DNA from: VAZQ01 sp035693615
GTDB lineage: Bacteria > Pseudomonadota > Alphaproteobacteria > Rhizobiales > Xanthobacteraceae
NCBI GenBank assembly: GCA_035693615.1
Contig: DASSGH010000157.1
Location: 65,027 to 129,026, forward strand
Direction of reading: 5' to 3'
Length of the DNA: 64,000 nucleotides
The translations under genes and the position numbers were made by a program. Shown here piece by piece: positions 25,980 to 35,962 of the stretch (positions are counted from its first letter, which is position 1; every line of letters starts with the position of its first letter). The notes beneath the pieces were generated by a model. That model was not told the origin of the DNA and ran no database searches. It saw nothing but the letters and a program-made list of their open reading frames with translations.

Positions 25980-26972
25980 CTACTCTGCGGTCAGCTCTTT
26001 CGACTGCGCGATCCAAGCTTCCACTCGGCCGGGCAATCCGACTTCCTCACCGATCTTGTGTGCGGCCTCGGGATTCAACCCGGCAATCTGCCAGTAATGG
26101 AAAATCCCGAGATCGTTGAGCTTCTTTTCGATCGTGGGCGAGACATGGTGAAGGGTCGTAAGATCATCGGCGACGCCACGCGGCCCGGAAAGCACCTCGT
26201 AACCGGGCGCCTCGGTGGCAGCCGGCAGTTCTTCCACGATCGGTTCGGCCGCGGCGCCAGTATCCACTCCGAGCTCGCCCTGCCCGCGCGAAATACCGTC
26301 GATTGCGGCCTTCGCCGCGAGATCGCAGTAAAGCGTAATGGCACGGCTCGCGTCGTCATTTCCCGGCACAATATAGGTGATGCCGTCGGGATCGCAGTTG
26401 GTGTCAACCACGGCCGCGACCGGCAGGCCGAGACGGCGCGCTTCCTTGATGGCGATGTCCTCCTTATTGGTGTCGATCACGAACAGGAGGTCGGGAAGGC
26501 CGCCCATGTCCTTGATGCCGCCGAGCGCGCGGTCAAGCTTGTCGCGCTCGCGCTGCAGGGTAAGCCGCTCTTTTTTGGTGTAGCCCGTGGCCTCGCCCGA
26601 AGACAGCATCTCCTCGAGCTTGCGCAGCCGCGAGATCGATTGGGAGATGGTCTTCCAGTTGGTGAGCGTGCCGCCGAGCCAGCGCGAATTGACATAATAC
26701 TGTGCCGACTTCTTGGCCGCCTCGGCAATGGCATCCTGCGCTTGTCGCTTGGTGCCGACGAAGAGGATACGCCCGCCATTGGCGACCGTGTCACTCACCG
26801 CCTGCAGCGCGCGGTGCAGCATCGGAACGGATTGGGCGAGATCGATGATGTGGATGTTGTTGCGGGTACCGAAGATGTATTCGGACATCTTCGGATTCCA
26901 GCGGTGAGCCTGATGGCCGAAATGAACGCCAGCCTCCAACAGCTGGCGCATGGAAAAGTCAGGAAGCGACAT
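25980..26972 (-). CDS. rpsB: Ribosomal protein S2 with C-terminal helix-hairpin-helix-like extension
   Basis: S2 is an essential small-subunit protein. The first 230 or so residues are canonical (LLEAGVHFGHQAHRWNPKM, ILFVGTKRQAQDAI, LGGTLTNWKTI, PDLLFVIDTNKEDIAIKEA). The protein reaches 330 residues by adding an acidic linker and about 65 residues (GVADDLTTLHHVSPTIEKKL, IFHYWQIAGLNPEAAHKI). That tail resembles a helix-hairpin-helix repeat of the type found in L17/L21-linked and NuoE-linked tails of rhizobia. I recall S2 proteins of about 330 residues in the Bradyrhizobium group, so this looks lineage-specific. It leads the rpsB-tsf transcript. Confidence 0.96.
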   Translation of the reverse strand: MSLPDFSMRQLLEAGVHFGHQAHRWNPKMSEYIFGTRNNIHIIDLAQSVPMLHRALQAVSDTVANGGRILFVGTKRQAQDAIAEAAKKSAQYYVNSRWLGGTLTNWKTISQSISRLRKLEEMLSSGEATGYTKKERLTLQRERDKLDRALGGIKDMGGLPDLLFVIDTNKEDIAIKEARRLGLPVAAVVDTNCDPDGITYIVPGNDDASRAITLYCDLAAKAAIDGISRGQGELGVDTGAAAEPIVEELPAATEAPGYEVLSGPRGVADDLTTLHHVSPTIEKKLNDLGIFHYWQIAGLNPEAAHKIGEEVGLPGRVEAWIAQSKELTAE

Positions 26973-27083
26973 GGTCTATTCTCCGGTTGAGCCGCCGCGG
27001 ACCCGTGAGCTCATCCTCCCGTTGCGGTCGGACGAGCCACCGGACGGCTGTGACGCCAAGGTCCGCGTGTGAGATGACGGGGC

Positions 27084-27111
27084 TTATATAGGGATGAATT
27101 GGTGGGCGCAA
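27084..27111 (-). promoter_or_regulatory. Probable rpsB-tsf promoter
   Basis: Read on the minus strand, TTGCGC (27106-27111) is followed after 16 bases by ATATAA (27084-27089), inside the extended stretch CTATATAAG. Initiation would be near 27077, giving a leader of about 105 bases before the rpsB ATG. Such a leader is long enough to hold the S2 feedback site known in other bacteria, but I did not identify one. Confidence 0.55.
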
Positions 27112-27138
27112 GGATCGACCAGGACGCCCGCGCAACGA

Positions 27139-30585
<3,447 letters not shown>

Positions 30586-30717
30586 CAAACCCTCGGGCGA
30601 TTCTCGACGCGTTGGGAATCTGAGGGCGCGTGCAGGCGCTGTCTATCGTGGAGAAGCTTTGCGCAGGCCGCTTGTCCCCAACATCTCGCGCGTGGGGCGC
30701 AGCCGACGAGGCAGGCC

Positions 30718-30742
30718 GCGGCGCGATGACGCAAAGCGCCGC
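30718..30742 (-). other. Hairpin between the SOS peptide gene and dnaE
   Basis: A perfect 7-bp GC stem (GCGGCGC/GCGCCGC) with an 11-base loop lies just after the stop codon of the 32-codon gene. No T-run follows on the minus strand, so it is at most a weak attenuator or RNA-stabilising end and not a clear terminator. It lies where it could limit read-through into dnaE. Confidence 0.35.
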
Positions 30743-30748
30743 AATCGC

Positions 30749-30847
30749 TTAAAGGGTCGCAATCACTTGCGCCCAGATCGCGACCATGCCCAAGAAAAGC
30801 GCCAGCGAGGCCAACGTCGCGGCGTCCTCAACGACAGCACGAACCAT
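30749..30847 (-). CDS. SOS-controlled 32-residue single-span membrane peptide (SidA-like candidate)
   Basis: This short gene encodes MVRAVVEDAATLASLALFLG followed by MVAIWAQVIATL, then TAA. The first eight residues are polar (one Arg, one Glu, one Asp). Residues 9-32 are almost entirely hydrophobic, giving one inner-membrane helix. An AGGAGT ribosome site (30855-30860) lies seven bases before the ATG. Upstream is a TTGACA-18-TATGTT promoter covered by two LexA boxes. It lies alone between lolD and dnaE. Caulobacter SidA, a 29-residue SOS-induced inner-membrane peptide that inhibits FtsW/FtsN, has the same size, location and control. I infer an analogous or orthologous division inhibitor, but have no alignment to prove it. 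Confidence 0.75.
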   Translation of the reverse strand: MVRAVVEDAATLASLALFLGMVAIWAQVIATL

Positions 30848-30868
30848 AACACCTACTCCTGAACTATG

Positions 30869-30883
30869 GAACAAGGAGTGAAC
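30869..30883. promoter_or_regulatory. LexA box 1 of the SOS peptide gene
   Basis: GAAC-AAGGAGT-GAAC is an exact GAAC-N7-GAAC SOS operator. It lies between the -10 element and the ribosome site, overlapping the expected transcription start. It is one helical turn and a half from the second box. Confidence 0.88.
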
Positions 30884-30910
30884 ATAGTTCATGCTATGTT
30901 CTGGTGTCAA
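30881..30910 (-). promoter_or_regulatory. Promoter of the SOS peptide gene
   Basis: On the minus strand a perfect -35 TTGACA (30905-30910) is followed after 18 bases by TATGTT (30881-30886), which matches four of six -10 bases. Transcription would begin near 30874, leaving a leader of about 27 bases with the AGGAGT site. Both LexA boxes overlap this promoter, so LexA binding would block RNA polymerase directly. The lolD stop is at 31064, so nothing on the other side can use this promoter. Confidence 0.8.
30887..30901. promoter_or_regulatory. LexA box 2 of the SOS peptide gene
   Basis: GTTC-ATGCTAT-GTTC is a second exact SOS operator (the same motif read on the other strand). It sits within the -35/-10 spacer, three bases from box 1. 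Two adjacent boxes suggest cooperative, tight repression. Confidence 0.88.
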
Positions 30911-31063
30911 GGCGAAGTTAGTGTTGCCGTCTACCGGTCGTGAAACAACGCCCCCGGATCGGCAGGACCGCCTGTTTCCGCCTGGTCTTTTGGAAAAAAA
31001 TGCAACTCTAGCGTGTAGTCAGTGGTCCTTTGCCATGAGGGCGAGAGACCCCTTTGCGGTCAA
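30902..31063. other. Spacer between the SOS promoter and the lolD stop
   Basis: Apart from the -35 element at 30905-30910, I see no gene, hairpin with T-run, or repeat in this stretch. Confidence 0.5.
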
Positions 31064-31801
31064 TCAGCCCAGTTCCACCACCAGTCCGTCCTTGAGAGTG
31101 ACACGCCGATCCATGCGCGCAGCGATGTCCATGTTGTGGGTGGCGACAACGACCGCGAGGCCGGAGGCCTGGACCAGCTGGGTCAGCGCGGAGAACACGT
31201 GCTCGGAGGTACGCGGGTCGAGGTTCCCCGTCGGCTCATCGGCGAGCAGAACACGCGGCGCGTTGGCGACCGCGCGCGCGATCGCGACGCGCTGCTGTTC
31301 GCCGCCGGAAAGCTCCGCCGGGCGGTGCGTGAGGCGCTCCTTCAATCCGAGATAGTCGAGCAGGTCGCTCGCGCGCCGCGTTGCTTCCTGGCGCGAAAGG
31401 CCGCGGATCATCTGCGGCATGATCACGTTCTCGATCGCGGAAAACTCCATCAGCAAGTGATGGAACTGGTAGACGAAGCCTATCTCCACCCGGCGGATGC
31501 GCGTACGCTCGGCGTCTGAGAGCTCCGAGGTCGCGATCTGGTCGATATAGACTTCCCCGGCGTCCGGATGCTCGAGCAGGCCGGCGATGTGCAAGAGCGT
31601 GGACTTGCCGGCGCCGGAAGGGGCAATGAGCGCAACCGACTGGCCCGGCCAGACGGCAAGCTCGGCGCCCTTGAGGATATCCAGCGTGACGTCGCCTTGG
31701 CGGTAATGGCGATCGATCTCATGCAGGAACAGGATCGGCGGCTGCTCGGCCGCGCGCGCGCTGATCTGCGGCCTCCTCGCCGCGCCGATCGTCTCACTCA
31801 T
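31064..31801 (-). CDS. lolD: Lipoprotein-releasing ABC transporter ATPase LolD
   Basis: LolD powers the LolC(E)D complex, which lifts outer-membrane lipoproteins from the inner membrane to the carrier LolA. The 245-residue protein has Walker A APSGAGKST (residues 60-68), the signature LSGGEQQRVAIARA and Walker B VLLADEPTGNLD followed by the switch histidine in VVVATHNMD. The family-specific YQFHHLLMEFSAIENV lies at the Q-loop. It overlaps lolC by eight bases and is the downstream member of that pair. Confidence 0.95.
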   Translation of the reverse strand: MSETIGAARRPQISARAAEQPPILFLHEIDRHYRQGDVTLDILKGAELAVWPGQSVALIAPSGAGKSTLLHIAGLLEHPDAGEVYIDQIATSELSDAERTRIRRVEIGFVYQFHHLLMEFSAIENVIMPQMIRGLSRQEATRRASDLLDYLGLKERLTHRPAELSGGEQQRVAIARAVANAPRVLLADEPTGNLDPRTSEHVFSALTQLVQASGLAVVVATHNMDIAARMDRRVTLKDGLVVELG

Positions 31802-33062
31802 AGCGTAGCGCCTCGACCGGATCGAGGCGCGCCGCGCGCCAAGCCGGATAGAGCGTCGCCAGCAGCGACAGCGTGAGCGCCATCACCACCACCGCCGTGG
31901 TTTCGCCGCCATCGAGATCGGCGGGCAGTTTCGAGAGGAAATAGAGCTCGGGCGAGAACAATTCGGTATTCGTCAGCCACGACAGGAAGCGGCGGATCGA
32001 TTCGATGTTGAGGCAGACCACCAGCGCCAACAGGAAGCCGACGAGAGTGCCGACCACGCCGACCGAGGCACCGGTGACCATGAAGATGCGCAGGATGCCG
32101 CCCTGGGTCACCCCCATGGTGCGCAGAATGCCGATGTCGCGCCCCTTGTCCTTCACCAGCATGATCAGCCCGGACGTGATGTTGAATGCCGCGACGATCA
32201 CGATGATGGTCAAGATGAGGAACATCACGTTGCGCTCGACTTGCAGCGCATTGAAGAAAGTAGCGTTGCGTTGGCGCCAGTCGATCAGGAATATGGGCCG
32301 TCCGGCCGCCTCGGTGATGAGCCGGCGCTGATAATCGACCTGATCGGGATTGTCGACATAGACCTCGATGGCGGTGACGTCGCCGGCGCGATTGAAATAG
32401 GCCTGCGCTTCGGGGAGCGGCATGAACACGAAGGCGGAATCGTATTCCGACATGCCGACCTCGAACACGGCGGCGATCCGATAGGATTTAATCCGCGGCG
32501 TGGTGCCCATCGGCGTTATCGCCCCGCGCGGGGCGACCAGGGTCACGCTATCGCCCGCCCGCAGCGACAGTTGATCGGCCAACCTGCGGCCGATGGCCAC
32601 CGCCTGCCCTTCGTCGAAGCCTTCGAGCGTGCCCTGGCGGATATTGTTGGCAACGGAAGGCAGCTTGGCGAGATCAGCGCCACGCACGCCGCGCACCAGC
32701 ACACCCGAGGCATTGAACGGCGAGGATGCGAGCGCCTGGCCCTCCACCACCGGCGCAGCAAGAATTACCCCGGGAACCTTGGAGATGCGCTCGGACACCG
32801 CCTCCCAGTCCGTCAGCGGCTGCTCCAGGGGCTGGATCAGGAGGTGGCCATTGATGCCCAAAATCTTATCCAGCAGTTCCTTGCGAAAGCCATTCATCAC
32901 GGCCATGACGATGATGAGAGTGGCGACGCCGAGCATGATGCCGAGAAAGGAGAACCCGGCATTCACCGAGATGAAACCTTCCTGCCGCCGTGCGCGCAAA
33001 TAGCGCAGCGACAGCATCCATTCGAACGGCGCGAACGGGCGGGTGCGGATCGGCTCGTGCAT
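31794..33062 (-). CDS. lolC: Lipoprotein-releasing system permease LolC/LolE
   Basis: This is the membrane subunit of the lipoprotein release exporter. The 422-residue protein has the expected pattern. There is one transmembrane helix near residue 35 (FLGIMLGVATLIIVMAVMNG), a large periplasmic domain of roughly 210 residues, then three helices in the C-terminal FtsX domain with the closing LYPAWRAARLDPVEALRYE. Alphaproteobacteria usually have one such permease instead of separate LolC and LolE. The start at 33062 (MHEPIRTRPFAPFEW) is preferred to 33089. Confidence 0.94.
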   Translation of the reverse strand: MHEPIRTRPFAPFEWMLSLRYLRARRQEGFISVNAGFSFLGIMLGVATLIIVMAVMNGFRKELLDKILGINGHLLIQPLEQPLTDWEAVSERISKVPGVILAAPVVEGQALASSPFNASGVLVRGVRGADLAKLPSVANNIRQGTLEGFDEGQAVAIGRRLADQLSLRAGDSVTLVAPRGAITPMGTTPRIKSYRIAAVFEVGMSEYDSAFVFMPLPEAQAYFNRAGDVTAIEVYVDNPDQVDYQRRLITEAAGRPIFLIDWRQRNATFFNALQVERNVMFLILTIIVIVAAFNITSGLIMLVKDKGRDIGILRTMGVTQGGILRIFMVTGASVGVVGTLVGFLLALVVCLNIESIRRFLSWLTNTELFSPELYFLSKLPADLDGGETTAVVVMALTLSLLATLYPAWRAARLDPVEALRYE

Positions 33063-33189
33063 CGGTCTAGTCCCCGTCCCCGATTTCACACGATTCTGGC
33101 CGTTTCAGGCCCTTCGCAGAGGGGCATGAAGGGCATTCGTGAGAAGTTCCGGCAGGCCGTTCCGAACCTCTCCTCGCAATGCGCAGGGT

Positions 33190-34509
33190 TCATCCCGCCA
33201 GCCGCTTGCGCACATCGGCCTCCGTCATCAGTTCGCGGCTGCCATCGGCGCGTTTTTTGACCTCGACCTTGCCCTCCGCAAGGCCCTTCGGCCCGACCAG
33301 GACCTGCCAGGGAATGCCGATGAGGTCGGCGGTGGCGAATTTCGCGCCCGGCCGCTGGTCGAGATCGTCGTAGAGCACGTCGATGCCTTCGGCGCTCAAC
33401 GCGCGGTAAAGTCGCTCACAGGCGGCATCGGTGTCCGTCCCGCCTTGCTTGAGGTTGAGGAGCGCAACTTTGAACGGCGCGACGGCCTCCGGCCACTTGA
33501 TGCCCGCCTCGTCGTGGAACGCTTCAACGATCGCGCCGACGAGGCGCGACACGCCCACGCCATAAGAGCCGCCATGGACCGGCCGCTCGACCCCATCGGC
33601 ACCCGCCACGACCGCCTTCATCGGCTCGGAGTACTTGGTGCCGAAGTAAAAGATCTGGCCGACCTCGATGCCGCGGGTGTGCAAGCGCTTGTCGGCCGGA
33701 ACATCGCGCTCGAAACGCATGGGATCGTGCACGTCCTCGGTGGCAGCATAGAGGTTGGTCCAGGGGCGGATGTGGGGCATCAGATCGGCCTCGTAATCGA
33801 TGTCCTCGCCGGGAATAGGCAATCCGAGCACATCGCTGTTGCAGAAAACGCCGGACTCCCCGGTCTCCGCGAGGATGATGAACTCGTGCGAGAGGTCGCC
33901 GCCGATGGGCCCCGTTTCCGCCGCCATCGGAATGGCTTTGAGCCCCATGCGCGCAAAGGTGCGCAGATACGCGACGAACATCTTGTTGTAGGACAACCGT
34001 GCCGCCGCTTCATCAATATCGAACGAATAGGCATCCTTCATCAAGAATTCGCGCCCACGCATCACGCCGAAGCGGGGGCGCTGCTCGTCGCGGAATTTCC
34101 ATTGAATGTGATAAAGGATTTTCGGCAATTCGCGATAGGACCGGATGTAGGCGCGGAAAATCTCGGTGATCATGTCCTCGTTGGTCGGTCCGTAAAGCAT
34201 GTCGCGCTCATGCCGGTCTTTGATGCGCAACATTTCCGGGCCGTAGGCGTCATAACGCCCGCTCTCGCGCCAAAGGTCGGCGAGCTGCAAGGTGGGCATC
34301 AAGAGTTCGATAGCCCCCGCGCGATCCTGCTCCTCGCGCACGATCTGCTCGATCTTCTTGAGCACCCGAAAGCCGAGTGGCAGCCAGGCGTAAATGCCGG
34401 CGGCTTCCTGGCGGATCAGCCCCGCCCTCAACATCAGCCTGTGGGAGACGACCTCGGCCTCCTTGGGAGTCTCGCGAAGGATCGGCAGGAGGTAGTGGGA
34501 AAGGCGCAT
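33190..34509 (-). CDS. proS: Prolyl-tRNA synthetase, short alphaproteobacterial type
   Basis: ProRS charges tRNA-Pro. The 439-residue class II enzyme shows MRLSHYLLPILRETPKEAEV at the start, the motif 2 region (FRDEQRPRFGVMRGREFLMKDAYSFD), motif 3 (GGSYGVGVSRLVGAIVEAFHDE) and a C-terminal anticodon domain. It lacks the editing insertion of about 180 residues found in E. coli ProRS, as is known for alphaproteobacteria, where a free YbaK/ProXp-type deacylase clears mischarged tRNA. It lies upstream of lolC in the same direction, with a 127-base gap. Confidence 0.96.
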   Translation of the reverse strand: MRLSHYLLPILRETPKEAEVVSHRLMLRAGLIRQEAAGIYAWLPLGFRVLKKIEQIVREEQDRAGAIELLMPTLQLADLWRESGRYDAYGPEMLRIKDRHERDMLYGPTNEDMITEIFRAYIRSYRELPKILYHIQWKFRDEQRPRFGVMRGREFLMKDAYSFDIDEAAARLSYNKMFVAYLRTFARMGLKAIPMAAETGPIGGDLSHEFIILAETGESGVFCNSDVLGLPIPGEDIDYEADLMPHIRPWTNLYAATEDVHDPMRFERDVPADKRLHTRGIEVGQIFYFGTKYSEPMKAVVAGADGVERPVHGGSYGVGVSRLVGAIVEAFHDEAGIKWPEAVAPFKVALLNLKQGGTDTDAACERLYRALSAEGIDVLYDDLDQRPGAKFATADLIGIPWQVLVGPKGLAEGKVEVKKRADGSRELMTEADVRKRLAG

Positions 34510-34721
34510 GGGGGTCAGGACTCACGGGCGCTGGGATGCGCCGAGTGAAACCGGAACGGGGACAAAAAGACAAGAGCTGTCAAAGCCTTCCATGCGCGAT
34601 TTACATTGGACTGACGGGTGCCGCTAAGGCCATGCCGCCGCTAACTTGCGCGAGAGGATTTCACAGCTTTCCGCGACGTTTTGACTTTGATGACAAATCA
34701 ACCCAGATGGGATAGCGTCTA

Positions 34722-34892
34722 ACCCGCGAGGCCGAGAGGCGAGCAACGCTGTCGGCCGACGCGGTCCAAGTCTTGGGAGGAACAAGCCGGCGCAAAGCCG
34801 CCGCCGTCTCGATCGCCCAAAATATTTCGAGGCGTAGCGTAGCGTCCGTAAGCGTCTTGGGAGCAGGGTCGTCCGCCCTGCTCGATTTTTTT
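34722..34892 (+). ncRNA. Unassigned small RNA candidate on the + strand
   Basis: Both neighbours are on the minus strand, yet a strong terminator at 34861-34892 works only on the + strand, so a + transcript must end here. No open frame with a ribosome site fits. A weak promoter can be drawn as TTGATG (34687-34692), 18 bases, GATAGC (34711-34716), giving an RNA of about 170 bases. It contains short hairpins such as GTCGGCCGAC and CCAAGTCTTGG. The 10-base direct repeat GTCTTGGGAG occurs at 34770-34779 and 34854-34863. Size and isolation would suit 6S RNA or a rhizobial trans-acting sRNA. I could not match it to any family. Confidence 0.42.
34861..34892 (+). terminator. Rho-independent terminator of the + strand RNA
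   Basis: A perfect 8-bp stem (GAGCAGGG/CCCTGCTC) with a seven-base loop is followed by GA and seven T residues. On the minus strand the T-run would precede the stem, so only + strand transcripts can use it. Confidence 0.85.
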
Positions 34893-34986
34893 ATGGGCCA
34901 GCGCGCACGGTCGGATTTGGTTGGCCTGCCGCTGCTGCTATGCCGGGCCGCCGGTACGCACGAGCGCGAGCTCATTCCGATTGCCG

Positions 34987-35256
34987 CTAACGCGGCACGC
35001 CGAGGAGCGCGGCGAGATCATCGAGCGCGATCAGCCGATAGGTGTAAACGACATGCCATATCGCGAACACGCCGGCCGCGACAATGGTGGTCCAAATGAG
35101 CTTGCGTTTGAGGTTCGGGATCGCAGGCGCGCCGGGATCGCTGCCGGGCGTGATCGTCCCCTGCTCGTCTTGGCTGCGAACGCCCCAGGGAAGGACCGCA
35201 AACAGCACGACCCACCAAATGATGAAATAGATCGCGATCGAGGTAGCTAGGGACAT
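34987..35256 (-). CDS. DUF1467 family small membrane protein
   Basis: The 89-residue protein has two hydrophobic helices, MSLATSIAIYFIIWWVVLFA at the start and WTTIVAAGVFAIWHVVYTYR near the end. They flank a conserved loop around LPWGVRSQDEQG. This matches the DUF1467 family of alphaproteobacteria, which sits between mce and proS in many rhizobial genomes. Its function is unknown and it is probably an inner-membrane protein. The in-frame start at 35328 is rejected because the family begins with the first helix. Confidence 0.85.
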   Translation of the reverse strand: MSLATSIAIYFIIWWVVLFAVLPWGVRSQDEQGTITPGSDPGAPAIPNLKRKLIWTTIVAAGVFAIWHVVYTYRLIALDDLAALLGVPR

Positions 35257-35375
35257 CGTGACAACGGTTCCAGCTGAGCTGAGACAGCGGCGGTGGTTGT
35301 GGCGTGCGCTGGGCGTACTCGGAGCCAAACTGGCGCAGGCTGCGTAGAATTACAGGCAATGAAGCGTCGTAATCG

Positions 35376-35780
35376 CTACGCCTGCTCGAGCTCGACGAGC
35401 GTGCCGCAAAAGTCCTTCGGATGCAGAAACAGCACAGGCTTGCCGTGGGCGCCCATCTTCGCCTCGCCGTCGCCGAGCACTCTCGCACCTTGCGCCTGGA
35501 GACTGTCCCGCGCCGCACGGATGTCGTCGACTTCGTAGCAGACGTGGTGAATGCCGCCGTCAGGGTTGCGCTCGAGGAATTTCGCAATCGGGGACGCATC
35601 CCCGAGCGGTGCGATGAGTTCGATCTTGGTGTTGGGCAGGGTAATGAAAACGGTCGTGACCCCGTGCTCCGGCTGCGGCGCCGCCTCGGACACGTGGGCA
35701 CCCAGGATGCGGCGATAGACCTCCGCAGCCTTGGCGATGTCGCGCACCGCGATCGCCACATGATTGAGCCGTCCGATCAT
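35376..35780 (-). CDS. mce: Methylmalonyl-CoA epimerase
   Basis: The enzyme interconverts (S)- and (R)-methylmalonyl-CoA on the route from propionyl-CoA to succinyl-CoA. The 134-residue vicinal-oxygen-chelate protein has the metal ligands expected in RLNHVAIAVRD (His), GGIHHVCYEVDD (His) and the C-terminal GTLVELEQ (Glu). Two ATGs are possible. I chose 35780 because AGGAG lies six bases upstream, whereas it abuts the ATG at 35786. The following rnj-birA-nuo genes lie upstream in the same direction. Confidence 0.93.
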   Translation of the reverse strand: MIGRLNHVAIAVRDIAKAAEVYRRILGAHVSEAAPQPEHGVTTVFITLPNTKIELIAPLGDASPIAKFLERNPDGGIHHVCYEVDDIRAARDSLQAQGARVLGDGEAKMGAHGKPVLFLHPKDFCGTLVELEQA

Positions 35781-35962
35781 GCTCATCTCCTGCCGGCCGC
35801 TTCATTGCCAGCCTGACCTCGCCCCGCGCGGCCAGACTCCGCATCGAAGACGCGCGTAAGCGCGCTTAGGCGTCGAGCGCATCCATCTTCTTTCTTTTTC
35901 GATCATGATGAATTGCCGGGTCAAGTCGGCTGACGACAGCACAGCACCCGGCGACCTTTCCA

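Noticed and set aside
25626..26990. Plus-strand open frame of 454 codons opposite tsf and rpsB
   Set aside because: Shadow frame running across two conserved genes and their promoter-proximal gap.
33139..34548. Plus-strand open frame of 469 codons opposite proS
   Set aside because: The proS frame has complete class II motifs. The antisense product is low-complexity and has no ribosome site.
34687..34701. FNR/FixK site TTGAT...ATCAA
   Set aside because: The half-sites are separated by five bases where the consensus needs four.
34681..34709. TTGACT with a -10 at 17 bases as the sRNA promoter
   Set aside because: The hexamer at that spacing (CAGATG) matches only two -10 bases. The TTGATG/GATAGC pairing is slightly better, though still weak.
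35850..35875. Terminator for rnj at the palindrome TAAGCGCGCTTA
   Set aside because: On the minus strand the pyrimidine-rich run becomes purine-rich and precedes the stem, so it cannot end the rnj transcript.
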